From Paenibacillus_I sp035510375 (GTDB taxonomy: Bacteria > Bacillota > Bacilli > Paenibacillales > Paenibacillaceae), in the NCBI RefSeq assembly GCF_035510375.1, contig NZ_DATKHG010000051.1: DNA of 64,000 nucleotides; one strand, given 5' to 3'. Within the stretch, counting starts at the first letter, position 1. The number at the start of each line of letters is the position of its first letter. A program made the translations under genes and the position numbers. This document shows, piece by piece, positions 52,178-60,721 of this stretch. Below the pieces are notes generated by a model. That model saw only the letters and a list, made by a program, of their open reading frames with translations. It made no database searches and was not told where the DNA came from.

Positions 52178-52615
52178 TCAGAAGTTGAAATCGAAATCGA
52201 CGAGCTTCTCGGCAATTTCATTGAAGGCTTCCTCAGACTGCCGGTTATAGCCCTCCCAAATCGCCTTGCTCCATACTTCCACCCGGTTGGATACGCCGAT
52301 CACGACGCATTCCTTGTCCAACTTCGCATATTCGCACAGGTTGTTCGGCAAATTTACCCTTCCCTGTTTATCCAGCTCGCATTCCGTCGCCCCCGAGAAA
52401 AAGAAGCGCGAAAACGCGCGGGCGTCCGATTTCATCAGCGGCAGCGATTTAAGCTTTTGCTCCAAAACGCTCCACTCGCTCATCGGGTAGACGAACAGGC
52501 AGTTGTCCAAACCTCGGGTGACGATGAACTGCGGGCCAAGGTTTTCGCGGAACTTGGCGGGAACGATCAAACGGCCTTTTTCGTCGATGCTATGTTGATA
52601 CTCACCCATGAACAT
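52178..52615 (-). CDS. mraZ: MraZ, transcriptional regulator of the division cluster
   Basis: Two AbrB-like double-psi barrel repeats; MraZ binds tandem repeats in its own promoter and controls the dcw cluster. N-terminus FMGEYQHSIDEKGRLIVPAKFR and second repeat SGATECELDKQGRVNLP are both present. ATG at 52615, with GGTGGAG 7 bases before it, gives 145 residues; an in-frame upstream extension runs through the operator and is rejected. First gene of the dcw cluster. Confidence 0.96.
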   Translation of the reverse strand: MFMGEYQHSIDEKGRLIVPAKFRENLGPQFIVTRGLDNCLFVYPMSEWSVLEQKLKSLPLMKSDARAFSRFFFSGATECELDKQGRVNLPNNLCEYAKLDKECVVIGVSNRVEVWSKAIWEGYNRQSEEAFNEIAEKLVDFDFNF

Positions 52616-52621
52616 CCGGCC

Positions 52622-52671
52622 GCTCCACCTCTCCCCCCAAATTACCCACTTCGCCCCACTTTTCACCACTT
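52622..52671 (-). promoter_or_regulatory. Tandem 10-bp boxes upstream of mraZ, likely MraZ operator
   Basis: On the minus strand five consecutive decamers occur in exact register: AAGTGGTGAA, AAGTGGGGCG, AAGTGGGTAA, TTTGGGGGGA, GAGGTGGAGC. MraZ in other bacteria is known to bind direct repeats with a GTGG/TGGG core and 10-bp spacing. The last box overlaps the mraZ ribosome site, so binding could also affect translation start. Confidence 0.75.
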
Positions 52672-52697
52672 AGCTTGATTAATTCGCCACCTAAAAT

Positions 52698-52727
52698 AAA
52701 ATTCCTGCTCGATGAGCAGGAATTTTT
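52698..52727. terminator. Terminator between the DUF3243 gene and mraZ
   Basis: AAATTCCTGCTC, GAT, GAGCAGGAATTT, with T-rich sequence on both sides. On the minus strand it lies about 60 bases after the DUF3243 gene and separates it from the mraZ operon. Confidence 0.8.
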
Positions 52728-52788
52728 GAAAATATTTTATGAGGTTAACGAGTGGATATTACTGCTAGTGGTACTGCTACTGGTACCA

Positions 52789-53142
52789 CTACTGCCGCTG
52801 CTGTTGCTGTTGTGCCATGCGGACAAGAATATGCGCCAGCATATGGCGCTCTTCCTTCTGGCCTGCTTTCCAAAGCTCCTGCAGCAGCTTTTCCTCGCGG
52901 TTGCGCGGCTCTTCGTTGGCCGACAGGTAGTCCGCCACCTTTTCGGCCGTCATCGCCATTTGCTCCTCGCTCATCCCGAGCTTCTCGGCCAGCTCGATCC
53001 GCTTTGCCAGATACCGCTTGAAGCCCTCGAAGCTGCTCAAAATTTCTTCTTTTCTATCTTCGCCGATTTTATCCATCGCCTGCTCCACATTGCCCGTATT
53101 CACGGCCCCGTCCTTCTCCACCACATGGTTTTGCTCGTTCAT
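52789..53142 (-). CDS. DUF3243 family protein
   Basis: 117-residue soluble helical protein. The core FKRYLAKRIELAEKLGMS and the blocks EKVADYLSANEEPRNREEKLL and ELWKAGQKEERHMLAHILVRM fit DUF3243, a family common in Bacillales (similar to B. subtilis YmfJ) without a known function. It ends in a run of five glutamines (AQQQQQRQ) encoded by a CAG/CAA tract. ATG at 53142 with AAGGAGG 8 bases upstream. It stands alone between ahcY and mraZ, with a terminator after it. Confidence 0.8.
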   Translation of the reverse strand: MNEQNHVVEKDGAVNTGNVEQAMDKIGEDRKEEILSSFEGFKRYLAKRIELAEKLGMSEEQMAMTAEKVADYLSANEEPRNREEKLLQELWKAGQKEERHMLAHILVRMAQQQQQRQ

Positions 53143-53238
53143 TCGGAACGCCTCCTTCAAGTGTTAGATGCGACAACCATTTTTAACCGGTCAGGGCCGT
53201 TTTCAATCAGGAGGCGGGGAGGGCTTGCCGCTCATCCG

Positions 53239-53464
53239 GCGGAAGTGGGGGTTGGTGGAGGCGTTCGCGCGCGCTAGCGGCATGCCGTGCCGCTAGCGGG
53301 ACGTTTTCGCGCATTCGGCACCGATTAGCGGCATCGCGTGCCGCTAACCGGGCGGAAGTGGGGGTTGGTGGAGGCGTTCGCGCGTGCTAGCGGCATGCCG
53401 TGCCGCTAGCGGAACGTTTCCGCGCATTCGGCACCGATTAGCGGCATCGCGTGCCGCTAACCAA
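53239..53464. repeat. 113-bp tandem duplication with four hairpins
   Basis: Two copies (53239-53351 and 53352-53464) differ at only a few bases. Each has two inverted repeats: GCTAGCGGCA, 5 bases, TGCCGCTAGC; and TTAGCGGCA, 5 bases, TGCCGCTAA. All four hairpins share the core TAGCGGCA/TGCCGCTA. No gene was found in 53143-53570; the remainder of that stretch holds only the ahcY terminator. Confidence 0.9.
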
Positions 53465-53512
53465 ACCGAGGCGAGGACCGTGGGGGATTTCGCCCAATGC
53501 GCCGCCCGCACA

Positions 53513-53549
53513 CAAAAAACGCAGCGGCGTCGAAATCGACGCCGCTGCG
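53513..53549 (-). terminator. Terminator after ahcY
   Basis: GCAGCGGCGTCG against CGACGCCGCTGC, followed on the minus strand by TTTTTTGTGTG. Begins about 20 bases after the ahcY stop. Confidence 0.9.
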
Positions 53550-53570
53550 GCATACAACATACTTTCGATA

Positions 53571-54833
53571 TTAATGCTCTTGCCAGCTGTCCAGGTACGA
53601 CTTCTGCTCGTCGGACAGCCGGTCGATGCCGGTGCCGAGCGACTCCAGCTTGAAGCGCGCCACCTGCTCATCCAGCTCGTATGGCACGTTGACGACGCGG
53701 TTGCCGATCGCCCGGTGTTGCTCATTCACAAATTTAAGCGACATCGCCTGCAGGGCGAACGTCATGTCCATAATTTCCGCCGGGTGTCCGTCGCCCGCGG
53801 CAAGGTTCACCAGACGTCCCTCCGCCAGCAGGTAAATGCTGCGGCCGTCCTTCAGCTTGTACTCCTCAATGTTGCGGCGAACCGTACGCTTTCCGGCCGA
53901 CATCGCCTCAAGCTCCGGCTTGTTGACCTCGACATCGAAATGGCCGGCGTTGGACAGAATCGCGCCGTCCTTCATCACGGCGTAATGCTCGCTGCGGATG
54001 ACGTCCCGGTTGCCCGTCACCGTCACGAAGAAATCGCCCAGCTTCGCCGCTTCCAGCATCGGCATGACGGCAAAGCCGTCCATGTACGCCTCGACCGCTT
54101 TGATCGCATCGATCTCGGTGACGATGACGTTCGCCCCGAGCCCTTTTGCCCGCATCGCCACGCCTTTGCCGCACCAGCCGTAGCCGACGACGACGACGGT
54201 TTTGCCGGCAACGACCAAATTGGTCGTCCGGTTGATGCCGTCCCATACCGATTGACCCGTGCCGTAACGGTTGTCGAACAGGTATTTGCAGAACGCATCG
54301 TTGACCGCCACCATCGGGAACTTGAGGGTGCCGTCCTTCTCCATCGCCTTCAGGCGCAAAATGCCGGTTGTCGTCTCCTCGGCGCCGCCGCGCACATTGG
54401 CCAGCAAATCCCGGCGCTCGCTGTGCAGAATCGTCACCAGGTCGCCGCCGTCGTCGATAATCAGATCCGGCTTCGTTTCCAAAGCTTTCACCAGCAGCTC
54501 CTTGTATTCCTGCGGGGACGGATTGTATTTCGCGAACACGGTAATCCCGTCCTCCACAAGCGCCGCGCACACATCATCCTGCGTGGAGAGGGGGTTGCTG
54601 CCGGTAATCGTCACTTCCGCCCCGCCGGCCGCCACGACCTTCGCCAAATACGCCGTCTTGGCCTCCAGATGGAGCGAGATTGCAACCTTCAGCCCTTTAA
54701 AAGGCTGCTCCTTCTCGAACTGGGCGCGAATCCGGTTCAGAACCGGCATGTGGGCCTGCACCCAGTCGATTTTCAAATGTCCTTCGGGCGCCAGGCTCAT
54801 ATCGGCAACGATGCTTTTATCTTTAACGCTCAT
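53571..54833 (-). CDS. ahcY: Adenosylhomocysteinase
   Basis: NAD-dependent hydrolysis of S-adenosylhomocysteine to adenosine and homocysteine, relieving product inhibition of methyltransferases. Substrate-binding blocks are TTTGILRL and NDAFCKYLFDNRYGTGQS; the NAD motif GYGWCGKGVA is near residue 215; C-terminal QVARFKLESLG is conserved. 420 residues, the short bacterial and archaeal form. It follows bshC by about 18 bases. In B. subtilis SAH is instead cleaved by the Mtn/LuxS-type route, so this gene marks a different methyl cycle. Confidence 0.95.
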   Translation of the reverse strand: MSVKDKSIVADMSLAPEGHLKIDWVQAHMPVLNRIRAQFEKEQPFKGLKVAISLHLEAKTAYLAKVVAAGGAEVTITGSNPLSTQDDVCAALVEDGITVFAKYNPSPQEYKELLVKALETKPDLIIDDGGDLVTILHSERRDLLANVRGGAEETTTGILRLKAMEKDGTLKFPMVAVNDAFCKYLFDNRYGTGQSVWDGINRTTNLVVAGKTVVVVGYGWCGKGVAMRAKGLGANVIVTEIDAIKAVEAYMDGFAVMPMLEAAKLGDFFVTVTGNRDVIRSEHYAVMKDGAILSNAGHFDVEVNKPELEAMSAGKRTVRRNIEEYKLKDGRSIYLLAEGRLVNLAAGDGHPAEIMDMTFALQAMSLKFVNEQHRAIGNRVVNVPYELDEQVARFKLESLGTGIDRLSDEQKSYLDSWQEH

Positions 54834-54851
54834 CGTATAACTCCTCCTCTA

Positions 54852-56519
54852 CTATAAGTGAATGATATAGTGTCCGCCGGACCGGCTGCACGGTACCGCG
54901 AGCAGGCTGTCAAGCCAATGGCTCCCGTACCGGTTCCACATCGATGCGTAATTGATGACGCGCTCCTGCGGCTTGCCGTCGGGCCTCAGCCATACCGCAA
55001 CCCGGTCGAAGCGTCTCAGCTCGGCCTCGAAGCGCAAACGGTGCGCATCCTTGGCCTTCGCGCGCAGAAACCGGACCTGTTCCACGATTTTCCGCCTGTT
55101 CTTCTCGCCGATGTCCGCAAGCCCCGCCTCGATCGCCGGCAGCGCCTGCAGCAGCGGCTCGTACAGGTCCGCGATCCGGCGCTCCGTCTCCTCGAAAAGC
55201 TCGTCGAGCGACAGCGTATCCCGCTCATCCAGCCATGCCTGCTTGCGCTCGTCGAAACGGTTCCGGACGTCGTCGAACGAAAGCCCGTAAACGTCCATAT
55301 ACTTCCGGATCCCGTCGTCCGTCACCGTATAGGAGGTGCGCGGCAGCACGATCGGCATCGCCATGCCCAGCGATCTGAAAGCTTCCCCGAGCTGGGCCCA
55401 ATACGCGATTTCCGCCGGGCCTACCACGGTCGCCAGAACGGGCAGCACATAATCCTGCATCAAGGGACGCGTCAGCACATTGTTGCTGAACAGCTCGGGC
55501 GTTTCCGCGGCCAACGCCAATAACGCAGGCTGCGAAACGGCGAACGTCTCTTTCCGGTCGGTGAACATGCCGCCGTCCTTACGATACAACAAAACGCGCT
55601 CGCCCTCGAGCCGGCCCGCGTTCGGGTCGATCGCCGGGTCGCGATAAACGAACAGATTCGCGCAGCCCGGCTGCGGCTCCACCTGCAGCGCATAGCCGAG
55701 CTCCGACAAGCCGGAAGAGCCTGAAGCATACGCCCGTTCAAGCTCTTCCCCTTTCTCCAGCATGCGGATGAACATCGGCGCTTCCAGCCGGCGGAGCGCC
55801 GGATCGTCCGCATCCATCAGCACAAGCCCTTCCTTCGCGAACAGGGAAGCCATGATGCGCGCGAACAGCTCTGTCAATGTATCGGATGCAGACGCGGCAA
55901 GCTTAAGGCTTTCCAGCAGTTCCGGCTTGAATTCGGTGTCCGGCAGGCTGTCCGCCAGCTCGTCAAGCACGGCGCTCCATGTGCCCGGATCCAGCTTCGT
56001 GCGGCTTACCGAAGTTTTCGGCCGGCCTTCGCGGCCCACGGCTAGCTTCTTGAGGACGCTGCCTGCCGTCACGAGGCAGGCATGGTTCGCCTCGTCCCAA
56101 TCGTGATCCTCACCGGCGATCCAGAACACCGGCACGACCTTGCAGCCGACTTCCTTCTCGGCCCATTTCGCCGCGTTGACAACGGACACCGCTTTATGGA
56201 TTACCATAACCGGACCGGTCAACAGCCCCGCCTGCTGACCCCCGACGACAGCGAACGCCCCCGTGCCGAGCGCCTCGACATTGGCCTTCGTCGCCGCGGA
56301 AGCGCCGGCTTTGCGGTTGAAGGCAGCCAGCGCTTCCGCAACCTGCCGGCGTTCCGCCCGGAGCGATTCGCTGCGGCGCAGCCAATCGGCCCGCGCTCGC
56401 CAGTCCCCGGCCGCTTCCGGGTGGCTGCCGAACAGCCCGGCAAGCCGGCCGTCGGAACGCTTGACATAAGCGTCCGTAACCGGGTAGCCGCTCGGCATAT
56501 CGACGTGTTCTACATTCAT
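54852..56519 (-). CDS. bshC: BshC, bacillithiol cysteine-adding enzyme
   Basis: Putative cysteine ligase that completes bacillithiol (Cys-GlcN-malate), the main thiol of many Firmicutes. Family blocks include VGGQQAGLLTGP near residue 97, PVFWIAGEDHDWDEANHA near 133, ALQVEPQPGCANLFVY, and VVGPAEIAYWAQL near 375, with a C-terminal coiled coil typical of the crystal structure. ATG at 56519 gives 555 residues, close to the B. subtilis length; GGAGGGG is 11 bases upstream. The panE-bshC-mraZ neighbourhood is conserved with B. subtilis. Confidence 0.94.
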   Translation of the reverse strand: MNVEHVDMPSGYPVTDAYVKRSDGRLAGLFGSHPEAAGDWRARADWLRRSESLRAERRQVAEALAAFNRKAGASAATKANVEALGTGAFAVVGGQQAGLLTGPVMVIHKAVSVVNAAKWAEKEVGCKVVPVFWIAGEDHDWDEANHACLVTAGSVLKKLAVGREGRPKTSVSRTKLDPGTWSAVLDELADSLPDTEFKPELLESLKLAASASDTLTELFARIMASLFAKEGLVLMDADDPALRRLEAPMFIRMLEKGEELERAYASGSSGLSELGYALQVEPQPGCANLFVYRDPAIDPNAGRLEGERVLLYRKDGGMFTDRKETFAVSQPALLALAAETPELFSNNVLTRPLMQDYVLPVLATVVGPAEIAYWAQLGEAFRSLGMAMPIVLPRTSYTVTDDGIRKYMDVYGLSFDDVRNRFDERKQAWLDERDTLSLDELFEETERRIADLYEPLLQALPAIEAGLADIGEKNRRKIVEQVRFLRAKAKDAHRLRFEAELRRFDRVAVWLRPDGKPQERVINYASMWNRYGSHWLDSLLAVPCSRSGGHYIIHL

Positions 56520-56645
56520 GGTGCGGCCTGCCCCTCCTGTTAACGCTAAACCAAAAATTTTCGCGCCTGAGTCAAATCGCCAATCGTGATTGCTGAAGCG
56601 CAAACTTCACTTCAATCATCATAACTTATCCTTTCTGAAATGGTC

Positions 56646-56673
56646 AAAAAAAACCTCCGGCAGGAGGTTTTTT
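56646..56673. terminator. Terminator between DUF3397 gene and bshC
   Basis: A8, CCTCC, a 4-base loop, GGAGG, T6. Symmetric A and T runs allow use on both strands; on the minus strand it ends the panE-DUF3397 unit. Confidence 0.75.
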
Positions 56674-56736
56674 GCAGGCGTTGCCGCCTGTGTCGGGCTT
56701 TGGGCTTATGTATGCACCGGGCCCGGCAGCCGGGTA

Positions 56737-57132
56737 TCAGGCTTGCCAAAGCGACTGGCCGACCGCAATCGCCATAAACAGCACATAGAACAGGCCCATC
56801 ACGAAAAAGCCGAGCCGCCAAACCGCGCGCACGATGCGCGCGACGTTAACGCCGCCCCGCTTCCGGTATTGCAGATTGCCGAGCAGCCCCGCGCCGAGCA
56901 GCAGCACGAGCAATATCCCATAAAAGCCGAAAGAGCTGCCGAAAATCCGGTTGAACAATACCGCCACGGAGCCGATCAGCAGCGGGGTCGTCACATCCAT
57001 GGCCAGTCGGAAGGCTCGCTTCTTGTCCTTGGCGTAAGCCGAATAGCCGACATAAACAAGTACGAACGGCACGATCGGCACGACCGCCATGTAAGCATAC
57101 AACTGGGTTACGCTATTCCAAAGCGCTGCCAC
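56737..57132 (-). CDS. DUF3397 family membrane protein
   Basis: 131 residues with four hydrophobic segments (about 12-30, 48-62, 72-86, 106-125) and short basic loops (YAKDKKR, QYRKRGG). Small four-helix membrane proteins of the DUF3397 type are encoded at this position, between the ketopantoate reductase gene and bshC, in other Bacillales; their function is unknown. It begins 19 bases after the reductase stop and is followed by a terminator. Confidence 0.75.
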   Translation of the reverse strand: MAALWNSVTQLYAYMAVVPIVPFVLVYVGYSAYAKDKKRAFRLAMDVTTPLLIGSVAVLFNRIFGSSFGFYGILLVLLLGAGLLGNLQYRKRGGVNVARIVRAVWRLGFFVMGLFYVLFMAIAVGQSLWQA

Positions 57133-57151
57133 GTCCGACCCCTCCGTCCCG

Positions 57152-58108
57152 TCACTTCATATCCGACACATCCAACGCGCCGATCAACTCCACAAGCGCC
57201 GCATTGAGAGGCGCGGATACTCCCAAACGTTCCGCCAATGCCGCAACCCCGCCGTTGATGGCCGCGATCTCCGTCCTGCGGCCGTCCTCAACGTCCTTTC
57301 GCATGGAGGAAAGGTTGTCCGCCGTTCGGCGGCATACGTCCAGCAGCTGAAGCCATTCGCCGCCGCTCTCCCGCATGCCGGCGCGAATCATCACCGTCAG
57401 CGTTTCCGCGTGTACCGCCCGCATGAGCGCAAGCCGGGCCGGATCGTCCGGAAGCTCTCCGTTCCGGACGCCGAACAAGGCGGTAAGCGGGTTGATCACC
57501 GCATTGACCAGCAATTTCCTGTAGACGCGAGTTAAGATGTCTTTCGACACAAACGCCTTTATTCCTGCTTTTCGCAGGGCTTCCACTAACATTTTTTGCT
57601 CTTCCCCATCGGCCGCAGGTCCCATATGAAGCTCGCCGTCCCCCGTATGCGCCGCCGTCCGCTCGTCGATGCGCAGCCCGCCTTCGTTCGTGACCCCTTG
57701 CACGAGCGGAACGTCAGGCAGCTCCTCCCGCAGCCTCTCCATATGGCCGATCCCGTTCTGCAGGCACAGGACGGCAAGAGGAGCCCGGCCGCCCGCTCCC
57801 GCCAGTTCGCCGATCAGCCTGACCGTATGGCCGTCCGCCAGGTGGGTTTGCTTGACGGTGAGGATAACCCAGTCGCCCGGCTCCGATCCGATTCGCTCCG
57901 GCTGCCGCAGCGGCAGCTCCGCGCAGGCTGCCTGCACGCCGCGCACAACCGAAGCCCCGTCCTTGTCCCGAAACGAAATGCCTTGGCTCGCGATCAGCCG
58001 CGCCTGTCTTTCCGTGCGCGTCCAGAGCCGGACGTCCGCTCCGCTGCGGGCCAGCCGCGCCGCCATGGACAGGCCGATCGCTCCCCCGCCGACGATGTTC
58101 ACCTTCAT
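57152..58108 (-). CDS. panE: 2-dehydropantoate 2-reductase (ketopantoate reductase)
   Basis: NADPH-dependent reduction of ketopantoate to pantoate in coenzyme A synthesis. The nucleotide-binding motif VNIVGGGAIGLSMAARL is at the N-terminus; the catalytic lysine lies in VYRKLLVNAVINPLTALFGV (about residue 195). ATG at 58108, with CGGAGG 8 bases upstream, gives 318 residues; the frame runs 72 codons further upstream without support. B. subtilis has ylbQ (panE) at the same position. Confidence 0.92.
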   Translation of the reverse strand: MKVNIVGGGAIGLSMAARLARSGADVRLWTRTERQARLIASQGISFRDKDGASVVRGVQAACAELPLRQPERIGSEPGDWVILTVKQTHLADGHTVRLIGELAGAGGRAPLAVLCLQNGIGHMERLREELPDVPLVQGVTNEGGLRIDERTAAHTGDGELHMGPAADGEEQKMLVEALRKAGIKAFVSKDILTRVYRKLLVNAVINPLTALFGVRNGELPDDPARLALMRAVHAETLTVMIRAGMRESGGEWLQLLDVCRRTADNLSSMRKDVEDGRRTEIAAINGGVAALAERLGVSAPLNAALVELIGALDVSDMK

Positions 58109-58244
58109 GCCCGCGACCTCCGTTCCCCAACTTGTCGCTTCCATTGTAGCAAACCTTTTCAAACGGAAAAAGACACGCTCACCGCGCAGCTCCATGCGCA
58201 TGGCGTGTCTCCCTGGATATGCCTGGTCCGCCCGGAACAGTCGG

Positions 58245-58883
58245 CTATTCGATCCGTTCCAGATTGCCGTTGGCATCCATTTTGAAGCGCGTTTTCGCTT
58301 CCTCTTCCTCATCCAGCACGGCAAGCCGTCTGGCCCGGTCCATAATCTGAATGAGCGTCTTGTAATCGTCGTTGACAGTCCGGTAGTCCGTCTGGGCGCT
58401 GTTGACCTCCCGGGAAAGCCGCTCGTTCTCCACGCGCAGGTCGAACATTTCTTCGTCCTTTTCTTTCAATTCCTTCTCCAATGCTTTGATCTGGCGGCTG
58501 ATGTCCTGGTAGGCGTTCCGCCATTGCCGGAGAAACCGGATCACGGCGTCCATGGTGAGCGTTTCCTCGCCCGCGATCTCGGGGTGATAGGCTCTCTCCT
58601 CGGCGTCGTGGGTCATTGAAGAAACCTGGGGCGCCGCCGCCGACTTCTTCATATAATTGCGCTTCTGGCGCTGCTGTTTCGCCAGCATGATCGCTTCCTC
58701 GTAACGTTTGCGGACGCAGCTGTTCCACCGAAAGCCGCAAGCGGCGGACGTGCGTCCGATCCGCTCGCCGACCTCCTCGAATGCCGCCAGCTGCGTGCTT
58801 CCTTCCCGGATATGCCGAAGCGTCACTTCGGCCAGCATGAGATCGTCATCCGGGCTCCACGCATCTTGTCTGACTGCTGTCAT
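58245..58883 (-). CDS. RsfA-family prespore-specific transcription regulator (YlbO-like)
   Basis: DNA-binding protein expected in the forespore, where RsfA family members tune sigma-F-dependent genes. The N-terminal Myb/SANT-like domain begins QDAWSPDDDLMLAEVTLRHI and contains TSAACGFRWNSCVRKRYE; a coiled coil rich in Glu and Lys occupies about residues 125-195. ATG at 58883 with TAGGAGG upstream gives 212 residues. It matches B. subtilis ylbO, which sits just upstream of ylbP-panE. Confidence 0.87.
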   Translation of the reverse strand: MTAVRQDAWSPDDDLMLAEVTLRHIREGSTQLAAFEEVGERIGRTSAACGFRWNSCVRKRYEEAIMLAKQQRQKRNYMKKSAAAPQVSSMTHDAEERAYHPEIAGEETLTMDAVIRFLRQWRNAYQDISRQIKALEKELKEKDEEMFDLRVENERLSREVNSAQTDYRTVNDDYKTLIQIMDRARRLAVLDEEEEAKTRFKMDANGNLERIE

Positions 58884-59076
58884 GCACTGATAACCTCCTA
58901 ACGTAAAGGCGCTTACTTTATCACTATGCCCGTGGTAGAGTTCATAGAATCTATCGGATACTAAAATGTATGTCCATTTTCCGGAGGGCTCATACATCGG
59001 ATCGGGCAAAAAGGGAATAATCAATCGGGGAGACCGCGGGGCCGCCAAAAAAATCGCCGTTTCGCACGCTTTAAGG

Positions 59077-59106
59077 TTTACACCGGACAACCCGCGAGGG
59101 TATAAT
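59077..59106 (+). promoter_or_regulatory. Sigma-A promoter of the DUF2626 gene
   Basis: TTTACA (59077-59082), an 18-base spacer and TATAAT (59101-59106), 49 bases upstream of the start codon. Confidence 0.75.
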
Positions 59107-59155
59107 GTTACTGTCAAAAAAATGAACGTGATGTACGAGAGAGGGGGATGGAAGC

Positions 59156-59392
59156 ATGGCACGGATGTATCGGGTACTCGGGTTTTGGACCTTGGTCATC
59201 GCGCTGATGGCTTTTGCGCGCGAGCTGACCGAGATGTCGCTATTGTTCTTTTTCCAAACCGCCGTGTTCTTCCTGTTGGGTTACTTGAATTTCTCGGAAC
59301 GCACATACATATTGATGTTCTGGGGCTATATGATCCTGTCGTTTCTTGGCTTCACCTACTGGTCCGTCTTCAAGATGGGCCTTCCGTTCTAA
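59156..59392 (+). CDS. DUF2626 family small membrane protein
   Basis: 78 residues with three hydrophobic segments (about 6-21, 27-44, 50-70). The opening MARMYRVLGFWTL and the blocks FFFQTAVFFLLGYLNFSERTY and GFTYWSVF agree with DUF2626, similar to B. subtilis YqgY, whose function is unknown. GAGGGGG precedes the ATG. It has its own promoter and terminator and points away from the rsfA-like gene. Confidence 0.82.
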   Translation: MARMYRVLGFWTLVIALMAFARELTEMSLLFFFQTAVFFLLGYLNFSERTYILMFWGYMILSFLGFTYWSVFKMGLPF

Positions 59393-59406
59393 CACCGCGG
59401 CACAAC

Positions 59407-59444
59407 AAAACCCAGCCTCTCTTTTCCCGAGGGCTGGGTTTTTT
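59407..59444. terminator. Bidirectional terminator between convergent genes
   Basis: AACCCAGCC, a 14-base loop and GGCTGGGTT with A and T runs outside. It lies between the DUF2626 gene and the convergent methyltransferase gene and serves both. Confidence 0.88.
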
Positions 59445-60595
59445 CATTTGGCAAGCACCATCACCTTGAAGCTCTCGCTCATTCCGTCGCTCAGCAGCAG
59501 CTGGCGAATCGCGCGGTTGCGCCGCGCGGCCTCTCCGAAAGGGTTCGGGTCCCGATGGTCCCGGAGCTCCTGCAGCACGCCGTTATCGACCAGAAACCGC
59601 TTTTGCGTCGAGTACGAGGCGACCCGCCAGCCCGCCGCCTCCGCCGTCTTCCGAACGGAACTGAAATTGACGTGGGCCGTCATATCCTGCTCCCCGATAT
59701 GGACGTAGGGATCGTCGTGGGCCGTATGGTTGCGGTAGCAGAGCAGCGTTCCGCGCATCCTGTGAGGCGCGTACAGCTCACCCGCGCAATCCCCATAGTC
59801 GATGAGAATGATCCGCCCGCCCGGCAGCATGCGGCAGAGCTCGTCCAGCCACGCTTCCGCATCCGGGCTCCATTCCGCCTCCTGCCCTTCCGCCAGCCTG
59901 ACGCCGTGCGCCCTCGAAGCGAAACCGTCCGCGTATTCGGAATGCTCCAGCAAACAGTCGCGGAACCGCCCTTCCGCTTCATCGTAGAACGTACCGATTT
60001 CGCGGAGCACGCCGTTCAGGCGTTTGAAGCGGCGCACGGGGAAAGCATCGAGCAGCTCGTTCGCGACAACGACGCAAGGGCCGGCGGCCGAAAGCTCTTC
60101 CTCCGCAAGCTCCGGCGCAAGGAACCGAACCTGTTCCCCGAACCCCGCCTCGGCGGCTGCGCGCCGCGCCGCTTGCCGATGGCCCGGATTCGCGTCCACC
60201 ATCCGGTAACGGACCGGTTCCGCCCGTTCCATCTCCGGCATCGCCGACCATTTCGCCAGCATCTGCAAGCCGAGCCTGCCGGTTCCCGCCCCCCATTCAT
60301 ACACCAGCCGCGGAACGCCGGCGGCAAATGCGTCCCGCGCCATATAGGCCGCGAGTACATCTCCCATAACCGTCCCGATGCCCGAGCTTGTGTAGAAGTC
60401 GCCTTCCTTGCCGATCCGCACCCGACCGCTCCGGTAATAGCCCAGCCGCTCGTCGTACAGGCAAGCCGCCATGAAATCCCGGAACGGGATGCCGCGAACC
60501 TTCTTGCGGGTGCCCGCTTCCGGCACCCATGCGTCCCGGCCCTCGGCCGCAATCCGCCCGGTCAGCCTAAGCTCCAATTCATTTCCCTCTTGCAT
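59444..60595 (-). CDS. MidA/NDUFAF7-like SAM-dependent methyltransferase
   Basis: Class I methyltransferase of the DUF185 family; the mitochondrial relatives methylate an arginine of complex I, while bacterial targets are unknown. The family opening IPFRDFMAACLYDERLGYY is followed by GDFYTSSGIGTVMGD, the SAM motif YEWGAGTGRLGLQML near residue 110, VVANELLDAFPV near 190 and LIDYGDCAGELY near 270. ATG at 60595 with GGGAGG 7 bases upstream gives 383 residues. It is divergent from the next gene; ATTATAAT in the gap could be a -10 box in either direction. Confidence 0.85.
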   Translation of the reverse strand: MQEGNELELRLTGRIAAEGRDAWVPEAGTRKKVRGIPFRDFMAACLYDERLGYYRSGRVRIGKEGDFYTSSGIGTVMGDVLAAYMARDAFAAGVPRLVYEWGAGTGRLGLQMLAKWSAMPEMERAEPVRYRMVDANPGHRQAARRAAAEAGFGEQVRFLAPELAEEELSAAGPCVVVANELLDAFPVRRFKRLNGVLREIGTFYDEAEGRFRDCLLEHSEYADGFASRAHGVRLAEGQEAEWSPDAEAWLDELCRMLPGGRIILIDYGDCAGELYAPHRMRGTLLCYRNHTAHDDPYVHIGEQDMTAHVNFSSVRKTAEAAGWRVASYSTQKRFLVDNGVLQELRDHRDPNPFGEAARRNRAIRQLLLSDGMSESFKVMVLAK

Positions 60596-60721
60596 TCCTG
60601 TGCCTCCCGCCTTTTTCGATCCGCCGGAGAGGGACAAAACGTCCCCTTTGCGATTATAATGAGAGCTGTCCGAGCATACATTTATCCATAGTCCGCAAAT
60701 GCAGCGAAAGGAGCCGATCGC

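Noticed and set aside
53239..53464. CRISPR array
   Set aside because: Only two units of 113 bp with internal palindromes and no distinct spacers; no cas gene nearby.
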